This document shows, piece by piece, positions 16,551-25,751 of a stretch of DNA of 64,000 bases (position 1 is the stretch's first letter; each line of letters opens with the position of its first letter). The notes under the pieces were generated by a model. It saw only the letters and a program-made list of their open reading frames with translations, did no database searches and was not told the DNA's origin. The stretch comes from G965218495 sp965262785 (GTDB lineage: Bacteria > Bacteroidota > Rhodothermia > Rhodothermales > Bin80). The stretch covers positions 1,674,001 to 1,738,000 of the forward strand of contig OZ253559.1 of NCBI GenBank assembly GCA_965262785.1. Reading direction: 5' to 3'. Made by a program: the position numbers and the translations under genes.

Positions 16551-17276
16551 GAAGCTTCTGCTCAGGTTGGTTAGAGGCATGCGGCCTTCGAGTGCTAAGC
16601 CAGTCAAGCCGCGCCAGACAAGCCGACCGATATACCGTTAGATAACTAACGACTAGAATAGTTTCCGCCTAGTGGCCTATAGCCAATTCCGCGCTACCCT
16701 TTAGTGTGCCTTGGAGAGCCTGAACTGAGTCGGAAGGCTTGCTGGCCGCTATTCCCCCATTCCAGTCTCCTTTAAGGACAGGGCTGCGCAAGGCCTGCCG
16801 CACGCTGGAATTCACGCTCACAAGTGCTGCACGCGCCGCCAATGACTAGAGCCCAACGAAGTGATCCACCCCATAGCCGATAGAGGTGACAATTTCCGAT
16901 TCGTGAATACCGGCCGCCCCGCGGCTGTCTTGGCCTCCAAGACTTTCTTTACGTTGGGCATGGCACTGAATAGTAGCACAGCGCGCCGCTGGACTTGGTG
17001 ACCGCCTATTCACGGAATTGCGCGTCCTCCATTATACTACCACCTTGCTACCGGCGGGCATATGTGTCGCGCCGCCACTGGTCAACATCAGGTCCGGCTA
17101 GCCTCCCGTGCTGCAACCAGGGCCAGTGCCAATCGCAAATCCAATCGATTCCTTTCAAGTGGCAGAGGAAGGGCTCCCGGCGCATGCCGGTGTAGCAGCT
17201 AAAGTGACGCGCCCTCGTCTTCGGAAAGCGAACAGGGCAACGACCTTCGGCTGCAGCGCAGTTTCTGGCGTCCCAG
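16551..17276. other. Intergenic gap between units E and F
   Basis: 726 bases without a recognisable gene. The segment 17040-17276 has patches resembling the array downstream repeats (CCGGCGGGCATATGTGTCGC, AGGGCCAGTGCCAAT, CCTCGTCTTCGGAAAGCGAA), as expected if unit F arose from the same duplication. Confidence 0.45.
16653..16666 (-). promoter_or_regulatory. Shared upstream motif, unit E (degenerate)
   Basis: GGAAACTATTCTAG on the minus strand, 103 bases before the unit E start. It is the most diverged copy of the array motif. Confidence 0.3.
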
Positions 17277-17816
17277 CTACTCGTTCTTTGACTGAATCAG
17301 TTGGCTCACATCAAAATTGAAACTATGACGTACCTCTGTTGCAAGAATGTCAGCTGGGCTTGCTGCGCGCCGGTAAACTTCTTCAAAATCAGTCGTGGTG
17401 CCATGGGATTCATGGGCATCCAATACCATGACATAATCGTCAAAGACGAAGCCCACAGGTACAATACCTTCAGCGCTGGTCTCCCGTTCAATATCTTCAT
17501 CACTGAGCTGGATTGTCTCTATCCTGACGAAGACGGGTATCTTAGCAAAATGCTCTGCTCGCGCATAAATAACCTCCGAGCCGATTTCGCCTTCGAGAAC
17601 CAGATCACTGGACTTCTCAACCGGTATTGCAGGGCGCGGTGGTGGTGGCGGCTTCAGATCCTGTTCGGTCTGTACGAATTCTTCCATTCCCAAGCTATCG
17701 CACCCTGTTGCAACTGCCAGAAAACAGGCCAGGACGGCGGCGATTGACAACAGGGCGCAGGGACGAGTATTCGCCTTCGAGACGTTAGCGAGCTCCGGGA
17801 CTTTGCGAACAGTCAT
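17277..17816 (-). CDS. TonB-derived lipoprotein with highly diverged C-terminus, unit F
   Basis: 179 residues. The leader MTVRKVPELANVSKANTRPC and LAVATGCDSLG (Cys39) match units D and E. The proline-rich stretch DLKPPPPPRPAIPVEKSSD closely matches the spacer of the real TonB, so the gene clearly derives from a TonB. The C-terminal part keeps the length but little of the sequence: AEGIVPVGFVFDDYVMVLDA stands where VEGRVFVQFVVDKQGNVSDA would be expected, and the end (HSFNFDVSQLIQSKNE) lacks the AKFTPG and IQFKL boxes. The frame is intact, so it may be expressed. It may have lost receptor contact or acquired a new partner. Confidence 0.65.
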   Translation of the reverse strand: MTVRKVPELANVSKANTRPCALLSIAAVLACFLAVATGCDSLGMEEFVQTEQDLKPPPPPRPAIPVEKSSDLVLEGEIGSEVIYARAEHFAKIPVFVRIETIQLSDEDIERETSAEGIVPVGFVFDDYVMVLDAHESHGTTTDFEEVYRRAASPADILATEVRHSFNFDVSQLIQSKNE

Positions 17817-18242
17817 GATGCTGGTGTTCAGATTGGTTAGATGCTAGCCGGAGAGGGCTACGGACACAGCCAAAGGACGGTCGCGCCCGGCAGGTCTCCC
17901 TTTAGACGTTAGATGACGAACCTCAAGAAAAGTTGCCGCCTTAGGGCTAGCAGCCACGCAATTCGTTGCTGCTCGAATGGATAGAGCCAGTACTGAGTCG
18001 GGTGCCCCCGTCGCTCTCTTGCTGCCATTGCGTCCCTTTAGGGTTGCGCGGCGCGAGGCTTGCCAAGCGTCAGAGCCTCCGGTCACTGGCCCTGCTAGTG
18101 TCTTGCATGAAGGTGGACGCAAAGACGCTGTCCTCACCCTTTGTGGCAAAGATGACAATTACAATAGCATGAATGCGCGCCGCCCGCAGTCACACGTGCA
18201 GCTCAGGATCAGTACCAGGTTGGGCACGGATCCGTATAGCTC
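17817..18242. other. Promoter-side gap of unit F
   Basis: 426 bases between unit F and the nnr stop. It contains the shared motif (17926-17936) and a TTTAGACGTTAGATGACGAA block that recurs in unit D as TTTAGAAGTTAGATGCCGAA. Nothing else is recognised. Confidence 0.5.
17926..17936 (-). promoter_or_regulatory. Shared upstream motif, unit F
   Basis: GCAACTTTTCT on the minus strand, 110 bases before the unit F start codon. Confidence 0.5.
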
Positions 18243-19877
18243 TCAAAGCGCGTCCTCGTTCCTGGCGACCTGCTTGTACAGCCCATGCACGCCAAGTTGA
18301 GAACTGCCGCTATCGTGCAACAAGGTGGACAGCTCCTTTAGGACATACGGCACAGCGGTGAGCATATCCGTAGCGGCCATGGACTGAGGCGCATGCAGGC
18401 GCGCGTAGTTGTCTGCGCAGAGCCCGCCCAAATGCAGTGCAGCAACCGCGGATTCAGCCGGCGAAAGTCCCTGGGCCAGTAGCCCTGCACACAGCCCGGC
18501 AAGTATGTCGCCCGTCCCGGCCGTCGCCAGCGAGCTGTTGCCTGCACTGCATATATAGACTGCACCACTGGGCGTCCCCACGACGCTGGGCATTCCCTTG
18601 GCGATCACAACCGAGTCCCACCGTTTGGCCCAGACCCGCGCGGCACTAATCCGATCAGAGGTATCGGCGCCTCCTGTCAAGCGGCCAAGCTCGCCTGCAT
18701 GTGGCGTCAGAATCCAGCGACCCTGTGAATGTTGCGCGATCTCGTGTTCAAATCCGACCCAGCTATTGAGGCCATCGGCGTCCACGACCGCTGGCAGAAC
18801 TGAATCTTTGAGGAGCGTCCGTACGAAGGCCTTTGTGCCGTGCCCGCGCCCAAGCCCTGGCCCCACAAGGAGCGCTTTGGCCTTTCGCAGCGGTCCGCGA
18901 AGGAAGGCACGGGCTGCTTCTACGTCAAGGTCGCCAGGCGTATTTTCCGGCAGGGCAACTGTGGCAATAGCCGTAAGCTTGGTGGCCAGCACAGGCTGCA
19001 CGGACGCATGTGTGGCACAGGTCACGTAACCGGCGCCAGCGCGCGCAGCCGCCTGCGAAGCCATCACTGCAGCCCCCGTTAGGCCCGAAGATCCGCCTAC
19101 GACCAGGACCATGCCCACACTGTACTTATGCACATCGTGCGAACGCTGTGGGAGCAGCGCTTGTACGCCTGTGTCCGTGGTTCGCCATGTGCTGCCGAAT
19201 TCCTGCTGAACGCCTTGCACAATGTAGCTTGGGATACCAATGTCAACCGGGATGGTGCTGCCTGCGCAGGTGGGACCATAGTTTAACAGGTGACCAGGCT
19301 TCAGCGCCCCCATGGATATGGTCAAGTCCGCCCTGACAGCTTCTCCAAGTATCAAGCCAGTGTCGGCGTGCAGCCCTGTTGGAATGTCTATGGCAACCAC
19401 GGGGGCGGGCTGCGAGTTGAGGAATTGAATCACGCGCTTCAGCCGAGGCCGAATCGCTCGCGTGAGCCCCGTGCCCAGGAGGGCATCTACGTAGACATCG
19501 GAGTGCGAATTCAGCACGCCTTCCAGAGGATGCAACGCAAGAGAGTCTGCCGAGGAGCGGGCGGCAATGGTTGAGAGCAGGCGCCGGTGGTAGGCTGCAC
19601 CTTCTGAAATCTCATTCATGCCACCTGCTTCCCACACACGTACATGTGCGCCCAGAGCGTGGAGTACACGTGCGGCAACGTATCCGTCCCCGCCGTTGTT
19701 GCCTTTGCCAGCCACAATGTCCACGCGCTTGTCTTTGATAGGGCCCAATACTTCTCTGATGTGCATCGCGGCCGCTCGTCCAGCTGTCTCCATGAGCATT
19801 AGGCCGGGCAGGCCGAACTGCTCTATGGTCAGGCGGTCAGCTTCACGCTGTGCCTGGGCCGTAAGTACAGGTTTCAT
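18243..19877 (-). CDS. nnr: Bifunctional NAD(P)H-hydrate epimerase / ADP-dependent dehydratase
   Basis: This enzyme repairs NAD(P)HX, the hydrated and damaged form of NAD(P)H. The N-terminal YjeF epimerase domain shows IVAGKGNNGGDGYVAARVL and a Lys/Asp-containing middle (VDALLGTGLTRAI). The C-terminal ribokinase-like dehydratase has the sequence VLVVGGSSGLTGAAVMASQA, LTPHAGELGRL and the nucleotide loop AGTGDILAGLCAGLLAQG. From MKPVLTAQAQREADRL (ATG 19875-19877) it has 544 residues; a longer frame to 19931 is possible but lacks homology. A tail of about 30 residues follows the dehydratase. It is the last gene of a minus-strand operon starting with yidD. Confidence 0.93.
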   Translation of the reverse strand: MKPVLTAQAQREADRLTIEQFGLPGLMLMETAGRAAAMHIREVLGPIKDKRVDIVAGKGNNGGDGYVAARVLHALGAHVRVWEAGGMNEISEGAAYHRRLLSTIAARSSADSLALHPLEGVLNSHSDVYVDALLGTGLTRAIRPRLKRVIQFLNSQPAPVVAIDIPTGLHADTGLILGEAVRADLTISMGALKPGHLLNYGPTCAGSTIPVDIGIPSYIVQGVQQEFGSTWRTTDTGVQALLPQRSHDVHKYSVGMVLVVGGSSGLTGAAVMASQAAARAGAGYVTCATHASVQPVLATKLTAIATVALPENTPGDLDVEAARAFLRGPLRKAKALLVGPGLGRGHGTKAFVRTLLKDSVLPAVVDADGLNSWVGFEHEIAQHSQGRWILTPHAGELGRLTGGADTSDRISAARVWAKRWDSVVIAKGMPSVVGTPSGAVYICSAGNSSLATAGTGDILAGLCAGLLAQGLSPAESAVAALHLGGLCADNYARLHAPQSMAATDMLTAVPYVLKELSTLLHDSGSSQLGVHGLYKQVARNEDAL

Positions 19878-19946
19878 GCCTTGGAGAACCATCAATCCTA
19901 ATTCAATAGGGATTTGGCGCCTTTGGCCCACTCTAGTCGCCTGGGG

Positions 19947-21590
19947 CTACCACAGAGCTGCGCGCAGGGTGTCCGGCAGTGCCGTGTCCCACCGGGGCCG
20001 GACCTGCTGCGCGCCGTATAGCCAAGTGATCGGCTCAGGCGCAACGTACGGATCAATCTGGCCTCCATCCCAGCGGCCGTTGCCATTGGTGTCAAGATAG
20101 GCACGCACATGGTAGCTTCCCTGGGGTAGCTCATCAAATGCAAAGGCCCCACTGGTGTCGGTTGCTGTGGACATAAGCACCTGCCGGGTGGGGCTGAGCA
20201 ACTCCACCACCAAAAGTGAATCTGCAGGGCGCGCGACGCCGCTCAGGCTACCCAAATCGCGGCTCCCAAGACGCGCGAATTGTTGGACATACACCGTGTC
20301 TCGTTCACCGGGATCCCGAACAGACACGATCACAGGGGCATCCGCGGTCAATGGGGGCATGAATCGGAGCGTGTACGTTGTGCCATCGCTTGTAGTACCT
20401 TGCACTTCGCGAACAGTCCCGGCGGAGTCCGTTGCGGTAAGAAGGTCTGCGAGCTGTACATCCAACAAGGCTTCACTAAACGTGATACGCGGCTCAAGGA
20501 ACGGCGCGAGGCCTGCAGCACCGGCTGTTTCGGCTGGCAGAAATCCCGTAAACCGGACTGTTCCGGTATCCACGCGCGCCGTTGCCGCAAAATAGTATGC
20601 CTCCGCCGAGACGAGATTGTCGCTGGAGTCCGCAATCGCAGCATCGGGGCGGACACGGTAGACCCCTGCCCGGAGCGCATCGGTGCGAAGGTAGACGTTG
20701 CGGGCGTCGCCCGGGGTCATGTAGAGTGCGCGAACCGCAACGCGCTGACCGGTAAGGGAGTCTTCCAGCGTCCATGCAGCCGACTCCGGGTTTGGCAAAG
20801 CCACGGATTCCGAGAAGCGTACCAGGAGCCTGCTGTTGGACGTGCTGCGAACGCGATCTATCTGTGGCGGGATGGAGTCGAGGCGACTGATAACCCAGTG
20901 ATGGGTGGCGCCCGAAGTGTCGGGCAGAGCGGTGACCAACGGCACGGGTGATGTCGCAAATGCTTCGTAAGGGCCAGGGCGTCGATCAAGGTTGCGATCC
21001 TGTACCAGCACCACGAAGTACGGTCCCTCCCGCAGGTATGCAAGGGCGAAAGATCCATCGTCGCCGGTCTGGGTACGGTAGTAAGGTGTATCCGCTACGA
21101 TGTCACCGTGCACTGCATATGCCAGCACATCGAACCCCGCAGCAGGGGCGCCAATTAGCGACTCTACAGCGCGGCCGCTCACCCGGCCTTGGTCGATGAT
21201 GTTGCCCGTAGAAAATGCGAGTGTGATTGGGCGCTTAAGGGCCACGCTGCGCATGTCGCGGAGGTTGTTGTCAAGCGCAATGACATAGGTTGTGCTGTCA
21301 CGAAGCGGCCCCTGAAATTGGATGTCTACGTGCCGCTTGCGCCATCGGAATCGGGGCTGGCCCTCGGGTTCCGGCGTAATGGAGAATGCACGCGTGAAAG
21401 AGGTCTGACTGACATACTCCGTGAATTCAAGCCGAATCGTTTCGCCGCTGAAGTTCACTGCTTCGTTGGCAGGTTCCGATGCAAGTAGGGCCGGCGGCGT
21501 GGTGTCACGTGGCCCGCCGCTTGGGACTCGGGGCTCGGCACAACTGCTTAGCCAGGCGAGCGTCAGGGCAGCGACGATCAAGCCTGCCAC
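19947..21590 (-). CDS. Large lipoprotein with N-terminal bacterial Ig-like (Big_5) domain
   Basis: I place the start at GTG 21588-21590, because AAGGA lies just upstream (the A's belong to the previous gene's TAA stop) and because the protein then begins with a clean lipoprotein signal (VAGLIVAALTLAWLSSCAEP). The mature part starts PSGGPRDTTPPALLASEPAN, the usual opening of Bacteroidota SbsA/Big_5 Ig-like lipoproteins, with strands such as IRLEFTEYVS and VDIQFQGPLRDSTTYVI. Two prealbumin-like repeats follow, each with a GSFALAYLREGPYFVVLVQD or GAFAFDELPQGSYHVRAYLD motif and an acidic DTNGNGRWDGG loop. 547 residues. It is probably anchored at the outer membrane and structural or adhesive. Function unproven. 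Confidence 0.82.
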   Translation of the reverse strand: MAGLIVAALTLAWLSSCAEPRVPSGGPRDTTPPALLASEPANEAVNFSGETIRLEFTEYVSQTSFTRAFSITPEPEGQPRFRWRKRHVDIQFQGPLRDSTTYVIALDNNLRDMRSVALKRPITLAFSTGNIIDQGRVSGRAVESLIGAPAAGFDVLAYAVHGDIVADTPYYRTQTGDDGSFALAYLREGPYFVVLVQDRNLDRRPGPYEAFATSPVPLVTALPDTSGATHHWVISRLDSIPPQIDRVRSTSNSRLLVRFSESVALPNPESAAWTLEDSLTGQRVAVRALYMTPGDARNVYLRTDALRAGVYRVRPDAAIADSSDNLVSAEAYYFAATARVDTGTVRFTGFLPAETAGAAGLAPFLEPRITFSEALLDVQLADLLTATDSAGTVREVQGTTSDGTTYTLRFMPPLTADAPVIVSVRDPGERDTVYVQQFARLGSRDLGSLSGVARPADSLLVVELLSPTRQVLMSTATDTSGAFAFDELPQGSYHVRAYLDTNGNGRWDGGQIDPYVAPEPITWLYGAQQVRPRWDTALPDTLRAALW

Positions 21591-21600
21591 AGGTGTTTCC

Positions 21601-22200
21601 TTAGGCGCCGGACGGGGCACGGCTACTACGCAGGTTGAAGAAGAGAAAGACCGTAAGGACGGTAGCGGCACCCAATGCGATGGGTTCAAGGTAACGCCGC
21701 GTCCAGCCTGCGGGCGGCTGATCTCCCGTGGTTTCAGGGTACGCCGGCGTTTCAAGGGTTAGAACCTCCCGCCGCAAAATGAAGTCCCCGCCGGACTTGG
21801 TGCATCGCTCGCTGCGCAAAATCTGGCCGCTGCTGGAGGTCCATGAGAATTGCAGTGCCAGCGAGACTGTACGCGCAAGCCGCCTTCTACGCGCTGCAGC
21901 ATACGTCACGCTCGCTGCTTCCACGTTGTACTTCAGGCTGGGGAGCGGGCGCGCCAGCGACGAGTCGGCCCTGAAGACTGCTGCACCTGCTGTGGTCCAA
22001 CGGGTAACCAGGGCCGATTCAAGAAACGTCATCACGCCCGGCGAATCCAGCGTAAAGGCGCTGGCTGTATCGGGCACGGCAATAAGGCACGCGACGGCAT
22101 GATTCTGGTAAATCGCCACGTTCGTAGGTGTTTGCGCAATTGCAGGCATTAGGCCTCCAATCGTCACAAGCAGAAGCGTGCAGCATGTTACGCGGTTCAT
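21601..22200 (-). CDS. Exported protein of unknown function with C-terminal membrane anchor
   Basis: 199 residues. The signal peptide MNRVTCCTLLLVTIGGLMPA ends at IAQ. The middle is beta-rich with three cysteines and includes LKYNVEAASVTYAAARRRR. A C-terminal hydrophobic helix (PIALGAATVLTVFLFFNL) precedes a short basic tail. I do not recognise the family. Its ATG overlaps the moaB stop (ATGA-type, 22197-22200) and its stop supplies part of the next gene's ribosome-binding site, so it is tightly coupled to both neighbours. The next gene encodes a lipoprotein, so a joint envelope role is plausible. Confidence 0.75.
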   Translation of the reverse strand: MNRVTCCTLLLVTIGGLMPAIAQTPTNVAIYQNHAVACLIAVPDTASAFTLDSPGVMTFLESALVTRWTTAGAAVFRADSSLARPLPSLKYNVEAASVTYAAARRRRLARTVSLALQFSWTSSSGQILRSERCTKSGGDFILRREVLTLETPAYPETTGDQPPAGWTRRYLEPIALGAATVLTVFLFFNLRSSRAPSGA

Positions 22201-22712
22201 CGTGGTGGCGCCTTTCTCAGCTCTCCTACCAGGTGAGGGAGTTCGGGAATAATCAGCTCCTTCAGTGCAAGTGAGACAGCCTTGGGTGAGCCGGGCATGG
22301 CAAAGACAAGTGTGTCACTAAACACGCCGCCTGTTGCGCGTGACAGCATCGCGGCGGAACCAACCTCGCCGTACGACAGCATCCGAAAAAGCTCTCCAAA
22401 CCCCACCAGCTCCTTGTCCAGGAGACTGGCCAGCGTTTCAACGGTGTTGTCCCGATGGCTGATGCCGGTGCCGCCGCTCAGCAGGATGGCATCGGCATGC
22501 TCGGCTGCTCGCTCGACTTGCCAGCGAATCTCCTGTGGTTCGTCAGGAATAATATGATACGAGGCAACTGGCAACCCAGCTTCATCAAGCAGCGCATGGA
22601 TCGCTTGCCCACTGAGATCCGTATCTAGGGTGCGAGTGTCGCTTACTGTGATAACTACACACCGAATGCGTGAGATGCCCCCAGCATGCTCCTTGTGCTC
22701 ACGGACGCTCAT
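22197..22712 (-). CDS. moaB: Molybdenum cofactor biosynthesis protein MoaB-like
   Basis: 171 residues of the MoaB/MogA fold, which binds molybdopterin and in several species adenylylates it. Diagnostic motifs are VVITVSDTRTLDTDLSGQAI, LLSGGTGISHRDNTVE (the GGTG pterin-binding loop) and VFAMPGSPKAVSLALKELI. No other molybdenum-cofactor gene lies in the window, so a MogA-like or orphan role is possible. It overlaps yidD upstream and the unknown exported gene downstream by 4 bases each, making a translationally coupled operon. Confidence 0.88.
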   Translation of the reverse strand: MSVREHKEHAGGISRIRCVVITVSDTRTLDTDLSGQAIHALLDEAGLPVASYHIIPDEPQEIRWQVERAAEHADAILLSGGTGISHRDNTVETLASLLDKELVGFGELFRMLSYGEVGSAAMLSRATGGVFSDTLVFAMPGSPKAVSLALKELIIPELPHLVGELRKAPPR

Positions 22713-22993
22713 GCAGCGCCGGGGTCATCTTCGACGCGCGGCTCAGAAAACCAGCGCGGCGGATCGTAGCCGAATGAGCCCCAAGGATTGCATCTCAACA
22801 GGCGCCATCCAGCGAGGAGGCCCCCCTTGAGGGCACCATACCGGGAGAATGCTTCTATGGCATACTGTGAGCAAGACGGCACGTATCGGCACGTGCCTGG
22901 CGCAAGCGGCGAAAGTGCAAATTGGTACGCACGAACAAGCGCGACGCAAGCACGCCTCGGCGTACTCTGGATCCAAGACAGCATGACACTCAT
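22709..22993 (-). CDS. yidD: Membrane protein insertion efficiency factor YidD
   Basis: A 94-residue YidD, a peripheral membrane protein that assists YidC-dependent insertion. The sequence has an amphipathic N-terminus (VRAYQFALSPLAPGTCRYVP), then SCSQYAIEAFSRYGALKGG and RLLRCNPWGSFGYDPP, which include the conserved cysteines and the CNPxxxxGxDP box. In many genomes it sits with rnpA and rpmH, but here it leads an operon with moaB. It is divergent from hisI, with a 67-base shared promoter region. Confidence 0.93.
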   Translation of the reverse strand: MSVMLSWIQSTPRRACVALVRAYQFALSPLAPGTCRYVPSCSQYAIEAFSRYGALKGGLLAGWRLLRCNPWGSFGYDPPRWFSEPRVEDDPGAA

Positions 22994-23060
22994 ACAATTT
23001 GCAGGGTGCTTTGTTACGTGTCACTATCATTAGGGAAACCAACAGCCTGGGTGGACTTGT

Positions 23061-23387
23061 ATGGATTACAGATTGGACCGCGTTCGCTTTAGCAGCGAGG
23101 GCCTTGTCGTGGCTATTGTGCAGGATTGCCAGACCCGCGAGGTGCTGATGGTAGCCTACATGAATGCCGACACGTTGCACCGTACCTTGGACACCGGGAT
23201 TATGACGTACTGGAGCCGAAGTCGCCAATGCGTGTGGGTGAAAGGTGCAACAAGTGGTAACGTGCAGGAGGTGCAGGAGGTGCGTATCGACTGTGACGGA
23301 GATGCGCTACTTTTTGCGGTCACTCAGCACGGGAGTGCGGCATGCCATACCGGGCACCGCTCCTGTTTTCACCGAATAATCAACTAA
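23061..23387 (+). CDS. hisI: Phosphoribosyl-AMP cyclohydrolase
   Basis: HisI opens the adenine ring of PR-AMP in histidine biosynthesis, a zinc- and magnesium-dependent step. The 108-residue protein contains VAIVQDCQTREVLMVAYMN, the signature YWSRSRQCVWVKGATSGN, the metal-binding DCDGDALLF and the C-terminal cysteine motif CHTGHRSCF. HisE is not fused and no other his gene is adjacent, so the pathway is dispersed in this genome. ATG at 23061 gives the usual N-terminus. Confidence 0.94.
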   Translation: MDYRLDRVRFSSEGLVVAIVQDCQTREVLMVAYMNADTLHRTLDTGIMTYWSRSRQCVWVKGATSGNVQEVQEVRIDCDGDALLFAVTQHGSAACHTGHRSCFHRIIN

Positions 23388-24226
23388 GCACCATGGTTCA
23401 GGGCTCATTGCAGATACGTCTTGATGGCTGCCTGCCCGTCCCAGGTTGGGTCTGCGGGTGCAGCCGATGAGCTGAGCAGGCTGCTGTCTGAATTAGTTTT
23501 CTGACAGAACCATCACCAGGAATAGGGAGGTACCAGCCGCTGTTGCTCCAGATGGAATTGGATGTGTTCTTACTGAGGCAAGCCTTGCTATTAGGCTGCA
23601 TCGGAGGAGGTACGTATACCCAGGTCTGGTGCTGACTTCAAGGCAATCGCTTGCGGGCGGAGCTTGGGGACGCCGAGTAGATGGGGTTGGAAGCAACCGC
23701 ATGATGGACCGGGCGACGCCGCGCACGTACTAGTCTGCGGGGACCGTGCGAGGCGGGCACGAGTGCTCTCGGATTACGCGACATTTCGACAGTGCATACG
23801 CCGACAAACGGCTCTGGCGCTGGGAAATAGGCTTAATTGGGGGTGTACGGCTAAAACACAGCAGGCAAGCCATTTAGGCGGGGATGGCATGCACTGTATG
23901 CGGAAGGACGACGATATTGAATTCCTCGCGGAGGCCGTGCAGTCATACCCCAAAGAAGACTTGTGCTAAACTGATATTCTAGCGAGGACTGAGATTGCCG
24001 AGCGCCGGGTTGCAGGCGCAGCATGGGAGGTGACGTATATTGATTTTGATCTGTTTAGTCTGCCGCCACAAGGGTCCAATGTAGCTTTTTTAGATCGGTG
24101 AGAAATGTGCGCGGTGACGCGATACCGGCCCTGCGCGTTTAGAAGTGCCATGATGGTCTCGAGGTGGTGCTTTGTGAGTCTAAAGCAGGAGAATAGGCAG
24201 CTACCATGTTTTAGGCCAGAGACCCA
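23388..24226. other. Gene-poor gap after hisI
   Basis: About 840 bases. Short frames occur on both strands, including a plus-strand end at about 23890-23969 (MRKDDDIEFLAEAVQSYPKE) and a minus-strand stretch near 24060-24150 (LETIMALLNAQGRYRV). None extends to a full protein with motifs I can name. It looks like decayed coding sequence or long regulatory DNA. Confidence 0.45.
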
Positions 24227-25621
24227 TTGGCGGTGACGGAAACGCAGCCCACCCTGTGGGCCGAGGTGATTGGCGTCCTTCGCGGCGACTTGCGGGACTA
24301 CACGCGCGGGAGCATGGCAAGGAATATCGTGCTCCTCGCCATTCCCATGGTGCTCGAGATGCTCATGCAGAGTGTCTTCGAGCTTGCAGACGCGTACTTC
24401 GTTGGGCAGCTCGGCGCTGCCGCCCTGGGGGCAGGAGCAACGCTGATCATTCTTGTCTTTGCGATTGGAATTGGCCTCGCCATGGGTGTAACGGCCATGG
24501 TGGCCCGGCGCATCGGCGAACAAGACCGTGGTGGCGCCAGTGCGGCAGCTATGCAGGCCATCGTCGTGGTCCTTGTCGTTTCCATCCCGCTCGCTGTGGC
24601 CGGTATTCTGTTTGCGCCGCAGATGCTGCGCGTCATACAGGCACCTGATAGCGTTGTTTAGATGGGTTCATCGTACGCTGCAGTTCTATTCGGCTCCAAT
24701 GGTATCATCCTGCTGCTCTTCTTGATCAACGGCATCTTTCGCGGGGCTGGGGACGCGGTGTTGGCACTTAAGGCACTGGCGCTGGCGAATGTGCTAAATA
24801 TTGCCTTGGACCCGTTGCTGATTTTTGGCTGGGGACCGGTGCCGGCAATGGGAGTTACGGGCGCTGCCGTCGCAACGTCAATTGGCCGCGGCATTGGCGT
24901 GTCATACCAGCTCTACCTGCTCTTCGGCGGCGGCGGCCGAATTCGGTTGCGGCTACGCATGTTCCGGATCGTGTGGCAGATCATGCGGCGCTTCATTAGC
25001 CTTTCGGCGCCAGCGATGCTGCAGATGTTTATCTCTACCGCGAGCTGGATGGCGATCTTCGCCTTCATTGGCTTCTTTGGTGAGGCCGCAGTGGCCGGAT
25101 ATACGGTCGCGGTACGCATCTTGGTATTTGCACTGCTACCGGCTTGGGGCGTGGGAAATGCTGCCGCTACCATCGTTGGTCAGAATCTCGGCGCGAAGCA
25201 GCCTGAGCGGGCAGAGCGAGCGGTATGGGTGAGCGGCTTTGCCAACATGGTGTTTCTGGGTGTGGTGGCGTTGGTGTTGTATGTCTCAGCAGAACACCTG
25301 GTACACATATTCACCCGAGAGACCAGGGTCGTTGAAGTGGGTGCGTCGTGCCTTAGGATCATCTCCTATACGTACGTGTTGTTTGCGTTTGGCATGGTTG
25401 TCACGCAGGCCTTCAACGGGGCCGGTGCCATGTGGACGCCGACATGGATCAACTTTTTCTGCGCTTGGGCTGTACAACTGCCTCTCGCGTACGCCCTCGC
25501 CTTCACGCTTGACTGGGGGGTTGACGGAGTGTTTGCCGCAATAGCGGCGGGACAAGGTTTGACGGCCGTAGTAGGTATTTTGGTGTTTCGCCTTGGCCGC
25601 TGGAAAGCGCGCGTAGTTTGA
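24227..25621 (+). pseudogene. MATE family efflux transporter interrupted by an in-frame TAG
   Basis: MATE exporters use ion gradients to expel drugs and metabolites. The N-terminal part reads LAIPMVLEMLMQSVFELADAYFVGQLG, ATLIILVFAIGIGLAMGVTA and MVARRIGEQDRGGA. It ends at TAG 24659-24661 after RVIQAPDSVV. The same frame continues at once with MGSSYAAVLFGSNGIILLLF, INGIFRGAGDAVLALKALAL and the complete second half to residue 464. There is no frameshift; one base change (for example CAG to TAG) explains it. An ATG directly after the stop could restart translation, but half a MATE protein is unlikely to transport. The start is TTG at 24227 or GTG at 24233. Confidence 0.8.
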
Positions 25622-25751
25622 GGTGGGCCGAATTGGCGCAGGCGGAGCGCACAACTGGTTGCAAGTGCGCTACCCAGAGTTCGGTACGGCCCGGCATGCC
25701 ACACGCTGTTGCATTTACTAGATTGAGCCCGGACACAAAAAACTAAATATC

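Noticed and set aside
8989..18242. A CRISPR-like repeat array
   Set aside because: The repeats are over 1 kb, contain genes and are not regular short repeats with spacers.
24659..24661. General reassignment of TAG to an amino acid
   Set aside because: TAG serves as the normal stop of parB, rpiA, the GH5 gene and others in the window; only two genes show it internally.
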